Assembly: GCA_964491875.1 (NCBI GenBank) | Contig: CAZBIC010000004.1 | Coordinates: 164,262-228,261 of the forward strand | Direction of reading: 5' to 3' | Length of the DNA stretch: 64,000 bases | From: JADJPG01 sp964491875 | GTDB taxonomy: Bacteria; Verrucomicrobiota; Verrucomicrobiia; Limisphaerales; JADJPG01 | Program-made: the position numbers and the translations under genes | Notes under the pieces: model-generated | What the model was told of the DNA's origin: nothing | The model's database searches: none | Seen by the model: only the letters and a program-made list of their open reading frames with translations | Shown: piece after piece, positions 31,917 to 40,764 of the stretch | Numbering within the stretch: position 1 is the stretch's first letter | Layout of the letters: each line of letters opens with the position of its first letter

Positions 31917-33164
31917 TCATACGTAGAATTTTTCGAAGGCGCCTCCAAGAAGATCCTCTGCGTCGCGTTTCACTTCCGACTCCGTCACGTGCCAGCCAGT
32001 GCGAGCGAGGTCCGCGTATTTGCCCACGAGCACCTTGGTGATTAGTTGCCGGGAATGCCGCCACTTGTAGATCAACTGGTCGAGGACACGGGCGTCCGAG
32101 TGCTGGGGTGTCATGCTCAGGCCGATCAATTCGATCCGCATCCGGGCGATCTCTTCAATCAAGCTCGGGACGTTGGTGAACCACCAGCATCCGAAAACGT
32201 GCAAGTTGCGGAACTTTCTCGCCAGCACGCAAAGCTCGTGTTGATTCTCGCGGGCGAGGACAGTGACTACAAACTTGTTCTGCGGGAACCGCGCACACAA
32301 CTCCTGCAACGCGGTCAGTTTGCTCAGCCCGACGCCATCGCCGGCGAGACTGAGTTGGGGATTGACCTGGCGTTTCACTCCCATCATCAGGGCCATAGGA
32401 AGTCCGTGTTCCTCGCAGTGCGGCAGGACGGCTTGGGCGAGAAGCTGCGAGCAGATGTCGTTGGAAGGAAAATCGAAGTCTGGTGACAGCGATACCATGA
32501 GGTAGCGTGCTCCGATTCGCTTCGTCCAATCACGAAGGAACCGGCGCACTTCCGAGATGGTCTTGTCATCGAGAGTGGCGGTGACGTCGTATCCCCATTT
32601 GGCCAGAGTAGGCGCGGTGGAATTCCATGCGAGTAGCAGAGGATCAATGCGTAGTGCCGCGCGAAAACGTGAATCGCGATCGAATCCCTTTTCCCAGACT
32701 GGTCGCTCCAGATCATCGAAGGGCGAGTTCGTCATGCAAACGCTGCTGACACCGGCCAGTTCCAGGCAGCGGGTTATATAGCTCGAGGCGGACTGTTCAG
32801 TGAACCACTTCCGGAGTGCGGTGAGATCTCTATGACGGACGTCCAGTCCGAGCGCGTTGAGAGTCGTGAGAACGCCACGGCATGATTCCGAGATGGGTGA
32901 GTGCTCGATGAATAGCTGCCTCCAGATGAGATCGGCCTGCTGGGATTTCGTCAACGCCCAGAATTTCTCATAAGGGATGTCCAGATAACGGAACGCCTCG
33001 GCGACGAGGTAGTGGTAGACGAGCAGATCATCGATTCCCCACAGGAGAAGTTCGCCAAAAGCCGGATCGTAGAGGTGAGTATGGATGTCCTGAATCGGGG
33101 TGCCGGCCACGATCCGGGTGACCATCGATTCCAGTTCCGGAAAATCTGAACGAGACGAATTCAT
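31917..33164 (-). CDS. Uronate isomerase-like amidohydrolase
   Basis: The 415-residue protein resembles the glucuronate/galacturonate isomerase family. IQDIHTHLYDP near residue 24 supplies the metal-binding HxH, and GVSSVCMTNSPFDD, LMMGVKRQVNP and FGCWWFTNVPSLIEEIARMRIE follow. SDARVLDQLIYKW is near the end. It is shorter than UxaC (about 470 residues) and diverged, so the substrate may not be a simple uronate. It is convergent with the phosphatase gene upstream and lies about 70 bp upstream of the aat stop on the same strand. Family assignment is good, but exact substrate is unknown. Confidence 0.75.
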   Translation of the reverse strand: MNSSRSDFPELESMVTRIVAGTPIQDIHTHLYDPAFGELLLWGIDDLLVYHYLVAEAFRYLDIPYEKFWALTKSQQADLIWRQLFIEHSPISESCRGVLTTLNALGLDVRHRDLTALRKWFTEQSASSYITRCLELAGVSSVCMTNSPFDDLERPVWEKGFDRDSRFRAALRIDPLLLAWNSTAPTLAKWGYDVTATLDDKTISEVRRFLRDWTKRIGARYLMVSLSPDFDFPSNDICSQLLAQAVLPHCEEHGLPMALMMGVKRQVNPQLSLAGDGVGLSKLTALQELCARFPQNKFVVTVLARENQHELCVLARKFRNLHVFGCWWFTNVPSLIEEIARMRIELIGLSMTPQHSDARVLDQLIYKWRHSRQLITKVLVGKYADLARTGWHVTESEVKRDAEDLLGGAFEKFYV

Positions 33165-33235
33165 TCTGGCGCCAAGCTATCAATCCTCTTTGCCGTCTCG
33201 CGATCAAAATCTGGATGGCGCTTGCCTGACCACTG

Positions 33236-33817
33236 TCAAAAGGAGCAGTCCAGCTGCAACGCATCCTGAAGCAGACGGTTGTAGTCGGCTTGCGGGATCT
33301 CGCAGGCGCCGAATTGCTCGAGATGAGGCGTGGTCCATTGGGTGTCGAGGAGTGTAAATCCGCCGGCACGCAGCCTTTCCACCAGTGCGACGAGCGCACA
33401 TTTGGAGGCGTTCGTCGCGTGATGAAACATGCTTTCACCAAAGAAGGCCCCACGAATGTGAACGCCGTAGAGTCCGCCAACGAGCACGCCGTCCTGCCGA
33501 GTCTCGACGCTGTGCGCGAATCCCAGCGCATGCAGTTCGCAGTAGGCGCGAATGATCTCCGTCGAGATCCAGGTTTCGCCGTGGGCCGTGGAACAGTGGC
33601 GCATGACGAGTTCGAAGTCCTGATCCACGGTAATCGTGAAGGGTTGTTTCTTAAGCGTGCGCTTCAGGCCGTGCGGAATGTGAAAACGTTCATCCAGCGG
33701 AATGATCCCTCGCGGATCGGGTGCGAACCAACGAATGTCACCGCGCGCATTCACGGCCATGGGAAATGCGCCGCTGCAATAAGCGGTGATCAGCATTTCG
33801 GTGTTCAGTTTGCGCAC
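33236..33817 (-). CDS. aat: Leucyl/phenylalanyl-tRNA-protein transferase
   Basis: The 193-residue protein shows the Aat core. AYCSGAFPMAVN is followed by IRWFAPDPRGIIPLD, FELVMRHCS, TWISTEIIRAYCELHALGFAHSVE, GGLYGVHIRGAFFGESMFH and TLLDTQWTTPHLEQFGACEI. It attaches Leu or Phe to N-terminal Lys/Arg of proteins, producing N-degrons for ClpS/ClpAP. It is somewhat shorter than the E. coli enzyme but contains all conserved blocks. No clp gene is adjacent. Confidence 0.93.
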   Translation of the reverse strand: MRKLNTEMLITAYCSGAFPMAVNARGDIRWFAPDPRGIIPLDERFHIPHGLKRTLKKQPFTITVDQDFELVMRHCSTAHGETWISTEIIRAYCELHALGFAHSVETRQDGVLVGGLYGVHIRGAFFGESMFHHATNASKCALVALVERLRAGGFTLLDTQWTTPHLEQFGACEIPQADYNRLLQDALQLDCSF

Positions 33818-34045
33818 GTGCCGATTTTACCGAACGAGGGAGCTGTCAACCAGACGGCAGTTTATCGGACAGTCCGCCCCTTCAAGGCCGCAATTCGTCC
33901 CTCGATGGGCGACGAGATGTAACCGCTCGCCGCAAGATTTTGTCTCAACGGCACGGTGGCTTGCCATTCGCTCCTACGTGAGCGACGGTCCACTTTCTGG
34001 TTCCCGTGACGATATAATCGCGGAGACGGTGTTGCTGCGAAGATT

Positions 34046-36328
34046 ATGATGAAGTTGCTCAGTTTGTTGGTTGCCGGCTGTATTTGCGGTCCCGTTTCGG
34101 GATTCGCTGCGGCGAGCGCTTCGGCTCCAGTTAAGCCCGGAGTTCGGAAGATGGAGCAGCGCTTGCGAGAAATCATTCGCACCGAAGACGTGATGAAGAA
34201 CTCGTTCCGCAATGTGGAACGTGTGGAAGTTCTCAAGAACAGGGTGGCTTCCGAGACAAATGCTTTTCGCGTATGGCAAATGTTACCGCAGCTCGCTGAT
34301 GAACAGTTGCGGGCTGGTGACCCGCACGGCGCGCTGTCGACCTACGAAAGGTTTGACCAGTTGACGGCATCGTTGCGACAGAATTTGGAACCGAAACATC
34401 GGCAGATCATTCAGCATGAAAAAGCTGTTTGCTACCTGCGAATCGGTGAACAACAGAATTGCCTGACCAATCACACGGTCGAGTCATGCCTCTTTCCGAT
34501 TCGCCAGTTGGGCGTTTATCAACGGCAGGAAGGGCCGCGTGCAGCCATTCGCATTCTCACCGAAACCCTCCAGCAATACCGGGGTGACTTGAAAGGAATT
34601 TGGCTGCTGAACATTGCCTACATGGTCTTGGGTGAGTATCCGGACAAGGTCCCTACTCAGTGGCTGATTCCACCGAAGACGTTCGATTCGGAGTACGACA
34701 TCAAGCCGTTTATTGACGTGGCGTCCGGTGCCGGTCTGGACCTTCCTGGATGGGCGGGTGGCTGTGTGCTGGAGGATTTTGATGGCGATGGCTTTCTCGA
34801 TGTCATGCTGTCGTCATGGGAGATCCGGACTCAAATGCGATTCTTCCGCAACAATGGCGACGGAACGTTTACGGATCGCACGAAGGAGTCCGGACTTCTT
34901 GGCGAAATCGGCGGTCTGAATATGATTCAGGCTGATTACAACAACGACGGTTGGACGGATGTGCTGGTGCTACGCGGCGCGTGGTTGGGGGCAGCGGGGC
35001 GTTATCCGAATTCACTGTTGCGAAACAACGGCGATGGAACGTTTGAAGATGTAACTGAGGAAGCCGGGCTGCTCAGTCTTCATCCCACGCAAACGGCTGT
35101 TTGGTTCGATTACAACGCGGACGGCTGGCTCGATCTCTACATCGGCAACGAGTCGTATGGAACGAACTACCATCGCAGCGAACTGTTTCGAAGCAATGGT
35201 GACGGGACGTTTACCGAATGCGCGGCTGAGGTGGGCGTAGATGCGAACGCGTACATAAAAGGAGTCGCCGCTGCGGATTTTAACAATGATGGCCGTCCGG
35301 ACTTGTACCTCTCCAGTCGTAGCGGTGCGAATTTCCTTTATCGCAACGACGGACCGCAAGGCGGGAAGACCGGGCCGAAAGCGCCGTGGCGATTCACAAA
35401 CATCGCGGAGCCAGCGGGCGTCACGGAGCCGATGATGAGTTTTCCCGCCGCGGCCGCTGATTTCGATAACGACGGACTGCCGGACATTCTGGTGACGGGC
35501 TACGCATTGACTGGCGTGGGAGATGTGGTCGCGGATTACATGGGCCGTCCGTTCCGTTCGGAGAAGGCGCGGTTTTATCGCAACAAGGGAGATGGCACGT
35601 TCAGCGACGCCACGAAGGAAGTGGGGCTCGACAAGTTAATCTTCGCGATGTCGCTCAATTTCGGCGACTACGACAATGACGGCTGGCTGGACTTCCTCGC
35701 CGGCACTGGCGATCCGGATTTCGCGACGGTGGTTCCGAACCGGGCCTTTCGCAACGCCGAGGGGAAGCGATTTCAGGATGTTACGACTTCCGGCGGGCTG
35801 GGCCACTTGCAGAAAGGTCATGCCATTTCGTTCGCGGATATCGACAACGACGGGGATCAAGATGTCTTCGAAGTCATTGGCGGAGCCTACACGGACGACA
35901 CGTATCGCACGGTGCTGCTGAAGAATCCCGGCCATGGCAATCACTGGCTGACGCTGAAACTGGAAGGCCGGACTTCCAATCGCTCGGCGCTTGGCGCGCG
36001 TATCAAGGTGAACACACGGACGGAAAATGGCGTGCGCGCGATCTACAAGACGGTGTCCAGCGGTGCGAGCTTTGGAGCGTCGCCGCTGCGGCAGGAGATT
36101 GGTCTCGGGCAGGCGAAAGCAATTGAGTCCGTCGAAATTTTCTGGCCTACCACCGGCCAGACGCAGGTCCTTCGCGGCCTTGCGATGAACCAGTTCTATT
36201 CCGTGCGCGAGGGCGAGACCAACGCCGTTCCGCTGAAGTTCGGCTCGTTTGCCTTGCGCCCGCCGTTGGAGAAATTCTGCGGCCCTCCGGGAACGGCCAT
36301 TCCTTCGGCGCTTCCACCGCGCAGGTAG
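34046..36328 (+). CDS. Exported CRTAC1-like FG-GAP/VCBS repeat protein with ASPIC/UnbV domain
   Basis: The 760-residue protein has a signal peptide (MMKLLSLLVAGCICGPVSGFAAA) and a helical N-terminal region up to about 225 with TPR-like character (ADEQLRAGDPHGALSTYERF). At least six FG-GAP repeats follow with calcium-binding DxDxDGxxD motifs (EDFDGDGFLDVMLSS, ADYNNDGWTDVLVL, FDYNADGWLDLYIG, ADFNNDGRPDLYLS, ADFDNDGLPDILVT, GDYDNDGWLDFLAG). A C-terminal ASPIC/UnbV domain (ALGARIKV, GASPLRQEIGLGQAKAIESVEIFWPTTGQ) ends it. It should form an extracellular beta-propeller that binds a ligand or surface. Such genes are abundant in this phylum. No substrate can be named. Confidence 0.9.
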   Translation: MMKLLSLLVAGCICGPVSGFAAASASAPVKPGVRKMEQRLREIIRTEDVMKNSFRNVERVEVLKNRVASETNAFRVWQMLPQLADEQLRAGDPHGALSTYERFDQLTASLRQNLEPKHRQIIQHEKAVCYLRIGEQQNCLTNHTVESCLFPIRQLGVYQRQEGPRAAIRILTETLQQYRGDLKGIWLLNIAYMVLGEYPDKVPTQWLIPPKTFDSEYDIKPFIDVASGAGLDLPGWAGGCVLEDFDGDGFLDVMLSSWEIRTQMRFFRNNGDGTFTDRTKESGLLGEIGGLNMIQADYNNDGWTDVLVLRGAWLGAAGRYPNSLLRNNGDGTFEDVTEEAGLLSLHPTQTAVWFDYNADGWLDLYIGNESYGTNYHRSELFRSNGDGTFTECAAEVGVDANAYIKGVAAADFNNDGRPDLYLSSRSGANFLYRNDGPQGGKTGPKAPWRFTNIAEPAGVTEPMMSFPAAAADFDNDGLPDILVTGYALTGVGDVVADYMGRPFRSEKARFYRNKGDGTFSDATKEVGLDKLIFAMSLNFGDYDNDGWLDFLAGTGDPDFATVVPNRAFRNAEGKRFQDVTTSGGLGHLQKGHAISFADIDNDGDQDVFEVIGGAYTDDTYRTVLLKNPGHGNHWLTLKLEGRTSNRSALGARIKVNTRTENGVRAIYKTVSSGASFGASPLRQEIGLGQAKAIESVEIFWPTTGQTQVLRGLAMNQFYSVREGETNAVPLKFGSFALRPPLEKFCGPPGTAIPSALPPRR

Positions 36329-36338
36329 TCCTCTGGCC

Positions 36339-37340
36339 CTATTCGCCAATCACCTGGTTGATCTGGTTAAAGTAACCGGACCAGAACTGGATCACCTGCC
36401 ACGCGACGAGGATCACCACGCCGAAGTAAACGAGCTTGGGCGTCCAATCCGCCACCAACTGCAACTGCCTCTCCCCGTCATCCTGATAAAGCCGGTAGAG
36501 TCTGCGAAGTGTGTCGTCCAGTGAGCCGGTGATTTCTCCAGTGTGATACAAGTTTGCAAACAGCTCAGGAAACACTGGCGACAACCGGAGCATTTCCGAC
36601 GGCGTTGCTCCGGACATTAGTTGCGGCCTCCAGCTTGTGACCGCTTTCCCGATGGCCGGTGAACCGCTTGCGGTGGCCGCCAGTTCCCAGCCTTCAATGA
36701 TGTTTACGCCCGCTGCGGTCAATGCTTCCAGCGCGGACGCCAGCCTGGCCAGCGCGAGATTTCGACGCGCCTTTCCGAGCAACGGCACCCAGTGCAGTAT
36801 CGATTCGATCAACGCCCGCCACCGTTCGCCGTGCTGGCCTTGCAACGCCACCACCACAAACCCCACTAATGCGTAGACCGGCACGAACACGACGAGGACT
36901 TTCGCGAGATACGCGACGATGTTCCAGGTCTTCACGAGCTCCTGCAATGGGGCGATGAGCACGGCCATGTGGAAGAGCAGGGCGGGGTAGAACAGGCTCG
37001 TCAGCGTCTTCCGGAGCAACGCGGCATTCCGCTCGTAGTGGGTGGCGAGAAGGTCGAAGCACGCCGGCAGGCGCCCGCTCTGTTCCCCGGCGTGTAACAG
37101 CGCCGCATCAAACGCAGGAAGCCAGTTACCAGTGCTGCGTAACGCTTCCGCAAACGTCGCACCTTCGGTGAGACGTTGCTGGATGACGCCGAGAGGAGAA
37201 CGAAATGAGGAGGCTGGCGGCGAGCGCCGCTGGATTTCAACTGCTTGGGGAATTCCGATTCCCGCAGCGGTCAGCCGGGAGAACTGCTGATAAAGCTCCG
37301 CCCGGCTGGAGAAATGCCGGGGGAAAACAAGCAGTGCCAT
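36339..37340 (-). CDS. Type II secretion/type IV pilus inner-membrane protein, GspF/PilC-like
   Basis: The 333-residue protein carries two T2SSF domains. The N-terminal FYQQFS-like LYQQFSRLTAAGIGIPQAVE continues through AALLHAGEQSGRLPACFDLLATHYER. The C-terminal copy is LARLASALEALTAAGVNIIEGWELA with LFANLYHTGEITGSLDDTLRRLYRLYQDDGERQL. Three membrane helices flank the domains. The platform protein interacts with the assembly ATPase and pseudopilins. No ATPase or secretin is adjacent. Its start is 37 bp behind the trxA stop on the same strand. Confidence 0.9.
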   Translation of the reverse strand: MALLVFPRHFSSRAELYQQFSRLTAAGIGIPQAVEIQRRSPPASSFRSPLGVIQQRLTEGATFAEALRSTGNWLPAFDAALLHAGEQSGRLPACFDLLATHYERNAALLRKTLTSLFYPALLFHMAVLIAPLQELVKTWNIVAYLAKVLVVFVPVYALVGFVVVALQGQHGERWRALIESILHWVPLLGKARRNLALARLASALEALTAAGVNIIEGWELAATASGSPAIGKAVTSWRPQLMSGATPSEMLRLSPVFPELFANLYHTGEITGSLDDTLRRLYRLYQDDGERQLQLVADWTPKLVYFGVVILVAWQVIQFWSGYFNQINQVIGE

Positions 37341-37377
37341 ACCTCGCGGGCGCGAGGGGTTGGGAGACGAGAAAGGA

Positions 37378-37710
37378 CTAGGCGCTCAGTTGATCGAGCT
37401 TCGCCTTGAAGTCTTTCTTGCTCTTCAAACCGACGACCTGATCCACGACCTGGCCGTTCTTGAAGAACAGGAGCGTCGGGATGGAATTAATCCGAAATTG
37501 GATGGCTAGGTTCTGGTGATCGTCGATGTTCACCTTGCCAATTTTCACCTTGCCGTCGTACTCCGCGGCCAATTCGTCGAGGATGGGCGCCACCATCTTG
37601 CAGGGGCCGCACCATTCCGCCCAAAAGTCCACGAGGACGGGCTGGGTGGATTTGGCAACTTCCTGTTCGAAGTTATCCGTGGTCAGAGTGACGATGTTCG
37701 CGGCGGCCAT
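37378..37710 (-). CDS. trxA: Thioredoxin
   Basis: The 110-residue protein has the canonical active site WAEWCGPCKM with Cys34 and Cys37, the cis-Pro segment INSIPTLLFFKNGQ, and the usual Trx length and N-terminus (VTLTTDNFEQEV). It is a cytoplasmic general disulfide reductase. It lies between a Pro/Ala-rich membrane protein gene and the gspF-like gene on the same strand. Confidence 0.97.
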   Translation of the reverse strand: MAAANIVTLTTDNFEQEVAKSTQPVLVDFWAEWCGPCKMVAPILDELAAEYDGKVKIGKVNIDDHQNLAIQFRINSIPTLLFFKNGQVVDQVVGLKSKKDFKAKLDQLSA

Positions 37711-37778
37711 AAATCAATTAGGTTCGGTAGTGGCGGAGAATTGTTTTGGAAGTTCGTTTTCCTGCTGCGGGGAAGCGC

Positions 37779-38264
37779 TTACTTCAGACCCATCAGCAAC
37801 AGGAGGCTGACGACTGCGCCCACGCCGACAACGGCGGCGGCGATGCCGAGTCCCATGTCCAAACCGCTGATCTTGCGCGCACCGCCGGATGCGACCGGGC
37901 GCGGGGCGGGAGTCGGAGCTCCGGGCGGACGGGCGGCAGGAGCACCCGTGTTCGTCGCAGGTCGACCAGCCGGGGCGGCCGCTGCCGGTGCGGCACCGGC
38001 GACGGAAAGTGCCGGAGCGCCAGCAGTGGGCGGACGCGGTGCGGGCGGGGCGCCACCAGCGGGCGCGGCTGCCGCTGCGGCACCGGGTGCAGCGGGAGCT
38101 GCAGGACCTCCAGCAGGCATGGTCGGAAGTTTGATCGTCGGGGAGGAGGTCGGCTTCGGCGGAAGACTGATGCGTACCGTTTCCTTCTTCGGCTGAACTT
38201 TGGCGGCTTCAGGCGGCTTCGGCGGAACAGATTCGCCGGGCGTGATCGGGTTATTTTCTGACAT
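37779..38264 (-). CDS. Pro/Ala-rich tail-anchored membrane protein
   Basis: The 161-residue protein has a charged N-terminus (PKPPEAAKVQPKKETVRISLPPK) and a long Ala/Pro/Gly low-complexity region (about 50-130). One C-terminal transmembrane helix (LGIAAAVVGVGAVVSLLLLMGL) ends the chain. The layout suggests a tail-anchored protein with a cytoplasmic disordered spacer. The bias toward Ala/Pro is partly explained by GC content, but the terminal hydrophobic helix and the ATG with downstream trxA make it a credible gene. No family recognised. Confidence 0.65.
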   Translation of the reverse strand: MSENNPITPGESVPPKPPEAAKVQPKKETVRISLPPKPTSSPTIKLPTMPAGGPAAPAAPGAAAAAAPAGGAPPAPRPPTAGAPALSVAGAAPAAAAPAGRPATNTGAPAARPPGAPTPAPRPVASGGARKISGLDMGLGIAAAVVGVGAVVSLLLLMGLK

Positions 38265-38356
38265 ATTGGTTGCTCGCTTCGGCCAAGCTAGAATCGGTCA
38301 TTCGGGGTGTCAAACCTTATGTCGCGTTTGCCGGCTTGTGGGTGATTAAACGTTGT

Positions 38357-39742
38357 TCAGGGCGCGGTGCGGCGGGCTGAAGCCGGGAGCGGAAATGTGC
38401 GCTGAGCGGTCTGGGCGGCTTGCGCGGCGGTTTGCCCGCCGGAAACTCCCACCGCGACGGCGCCGGAGAAATACGCGGCGGCCGGTGAGGTGCCGTTCAC
38501 GATCCATGTGTTTCCGCCGTATTGAATCCGTGCCGTGCCGGGGGCCATCGCGTCGTTTACTTCGCTATAGTTCGCGTAGGGGGCAAGGCTGGTGGGGGAA
38601 TCGCCCGCAGTCACCGAGATCACTTCCGGGTAGCCAGCGGGGAAGGTGGGCGCATCGGTCGGTGTGTTGCCAGCCGAGGCGACGAATACGGCGCCTGCGG
38701 CGGTGCCTTGTCGAATGACCTCGTGCAAGATGGGTGTGTCACCTTCGCTGCCCAAGCTCAGGTTGATGATGCGCGCTCCGTTCTTCAGCGCTTGCGCAAT
38801 CCCTTCCGCCACCTCAAAGGTCGTGGCGTTCCCGCTTCCGAAAACATCCACCGGGAGAACCTTCACCGGCGTGGCGGATCCGTCCGCTGAGAACGCATCG
38901 ATGCTCTTCAGCAGAACTTCGAACATCGAAGTGCCGTGCGAAGGCTCCGCTGGATTCGACGCGGTCTGCGAAGCTGAAACGGAAATGCCGGGCAGGAGGA
39001 AGTCGTCATAAGCACCTCCCGTCTTCTGGACCCCGGTGTCAATCAGCCCCACGATTAAAGGATCCCCGTCCTTGAGTGGTTTGAGATTCAAACTTCCCGA
39101 TGACGGAGTTGCCGAAGAATCGAGCGTCGGCTGATCCATCACTGGAAAATTGGGATCGGTCGATTCGACGTCGGGATTCTCCTGCAGCGTTTCGCGGGCT
39201 TTTGCCGCCGCTTCTTCGTTGTCGAATTTCAATCGCCCGGCGTTGAGCTCATCCGATTTGCCGAGAATCTTCGCGCCGAGCTTGGACGCCACGTCGTCGA
39301 CGCTCTTGCCCTTCTTCATCCGCACGATCAATTCGTCCGGGATTGGCTTGGCGCGTTTGCGCGCGCGGATAAGTTGCGTGGCGTCGCGTTCCTTGTTGCG
39401 GAAAACGAGCAGTCGCGGCGGACCGCCGTTCGTGCCGGGGAGCAGTGCGCGGCCGAGGTTTCCGAGCAGCATGTCGAGCGCTCGGTCTTTGGACCGTTCC
39501 TTGAACTTGGTGGAAACAGCCTTCTTCGTTCCCGGTTCGAGATAAACCTGCCAGCCGGTCGCTTCGGAGATCGTCTCCAGCGTCTGCACCAGGCTCCACG
39601 AGGAAATGTCCGCATCGACGCTGTCCTTCTCCTTGCTCCACTTCAGCGAGTCGGCGGCGTGCGTTGAAACGGGTGCGAGATGGGATATCCCCAGAATGGC
39701 CACCGTGACGGCCCATCGACGTGTCTTACAACCCAGTTTCAT
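38357..39742 (-). CDS. Exported subtilisin-like (S8) protease with secretin/STN-like N-terminal domain
   Basis: The 461-residue protein has a signal peptide (MKLGCKTRRWAVTVAILGISHLAPVSTHAA). Residues 40-115 form an STN/secretin-like domain (WSLVQTLETISEATGWQVYL, STKFKERSKDRALDMLLGNLGRALL). A pro-domain-like region covers 135-200 (DELIVRMKKGKSVDDVASKLGAKI), and the S8 core has Asp235 (VGLIDTGV), His269 (SHGTSM), oxyanion Asn359 (ASAGNT) and Ser419 (NGTSPAAAYFSG). All catalytic residues are present. The STN/protease combination is unusual and suggests action near a secretin or outer membrane. Start at 39742 gives the best signal peptide. It is a single gene divergent from deoC. Confidence 0.87.
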   Translation of the reverse strand: MKLGCKTRRWAVTVAILGISHLAPVSTHAADSLKWSKEKDSVDADISSWSLVQTLETISEATGWQVYLEPGTKKAVSTKFKERSKDRALDMLLGNLGRALLPGTNGGPPRLLVFRNKERDATQLIRARKRAKPIPDELIVRMKKGKSVDDVASKLGAKILGKSDELNAGRLKFDNEEAAAKARETLQENPDVESTDPNFPVMDQPTLDSSATPSSGSLNLKPLKDGDPLIVGLIDTGVQKTGGAYDDFLLPGISVSASQTASNPAEPSHGTSMFEVLLKSIDAFSADGSATPVKVLPVDVFGSGNATTFEVAEGIAQALKNGARIINLSLGSEGDTPILHEVIRQGTAAGAVFVASAGNTPTDAPTFPAGYPEVISVTAGDSPTSLAPYANYSEVNDAMAPGTARIQYGGNTWIVNGTSPAAAYFSGAVAVGVSGGQTAAQAAQTAQRTFPLPASARRTAP

Positions 39743-39849
39743 GCCCGGCAATATATCGGAATTCAACGCCGTGACCAACGAAAGGTTTCGCGATTAGCGT
39801 CCGGGGAAATCGCTTTGCCTCGCCTTCATGATTTCTTAACCTCCGCCCC

Positions 39850-40764
39850 ATGCCGCCGCTTGCATCCCGGACCAGCGCCACCGTTGCCCATACCATCGAC
39901 GCCGTGATGGTCGAGGAACGCGCAGCGTCGTTTTCCAAGCGCAGCATCAAGGCCGGTGCCAAGCTCGCCGGGCTCAAGATGGCCGTGAGCATGATGGACC
40001 TCACCACGCTCGAAGGCAAAGACACCCCCGGCAAGGTCGCGCAGCTCTGTCACAAGGCGCTCCATCCCGTGGATGCGAAATACGGCGTGCCGCCCTGCGG
40101 CGCGGTGTGCGTTTACCCGAGCATGGTGCGGCACGCGCGGAAGTTTCTTGGGAACGATTCGCCGGTGAAGGTTGCTGCGGTCGCGACCGGCTTTCCTAGT
40201 GGCCAATACCCATTGCGCACGCGACTTGCGGAGACGCGTCACGCCGTTGCCGATGGCGCGGATGAGATCGACATGGTCATCAATCGCGGCGCGTTCATCG
40301 CGGGCGAGCATGCGCTGGTCTTCGACGAAATCGCCGCCGTGAAGGAAGCCTGTGGTCCGGCGCATCTGAAGGTGATTCTCGAAACCGGCGAACTCGTCAC
40401 CTATGACAACGTCCGCCTTGCCAGCGACCTCGCGATGGAAGCGGGCGCGGACTTCATCAAGACCAGCACCGGCAAAGTTTCGCCCGCCGCCACCATGCCC
40501 GTCACGCTCGTGATGCTGGAGGCGATTCGCGATTACTTCTTCGCCACCGGCATCCGCATCGGCATGAAGCCCGCCGGCGGTATTCGCACCAGCAAACAGG
40601 CGCTCGCCTATCTCGTGATGGTGAAGGAAACGCTCGGCGACGACTGGCTCACGCCCGACCTCTTCCGCTTCGGCGCCAGCACGCTCGTGAACGATGTGCT
40701 GATGCAGATCGTGAAGCTCGCCGAGGGCAACTACCAGAGCGCGGATTATTTTTCGCTTCCATGA
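39850..40764 (+). CDS. deoC: Deoxyribose-phosphate aldolase
   Basis: The 304-residue protein has the class I aldolase active site: Asp141 in DEIDMVIN, Lys174 in LKVILETGEL, Schiff-base Lys204 in DFIKTSTGK and Lys240 in GMKPAGGIRT. It cleaves 2-deoxyribose-5-phosphate to acetaldehyde and glyceraldehyde-3-phosphate. The ~40-residue N-terminal extension relative to short DeoC is usual for this longer subtype. It is translationally coupled to the aldehyde dehydrogenase gene (ATGA overlap), which could oxidise the acetaldehyde produced. Confidence 0.95.
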   Translation: MPPLASRTSATVAHTIDAVMVEERAASFSKRSIKAGAKLAGLKMAVSMMDLTTLEGKDTPGKVAQLCHKALHPVDAKYGVPPCGAVCVYPSMVRHARKFLGNDSPVKVAAVATGFPSGQYPLRTRLAETRHAVADGADEIDMVINRGAFIAGEHALVFDEIAAVKEACGPAHLKVILETGELVTYDNVRLASDLAMEAGADFIKTSTGKVSPAATMPVTLVMLEAIRDYFFATGIRIGMKPAGGIRTSKQALAYLVMVKETLGDDWLTPDLFRFGASTLVNDVLMQIVKLAEGNYQSADYFSLP

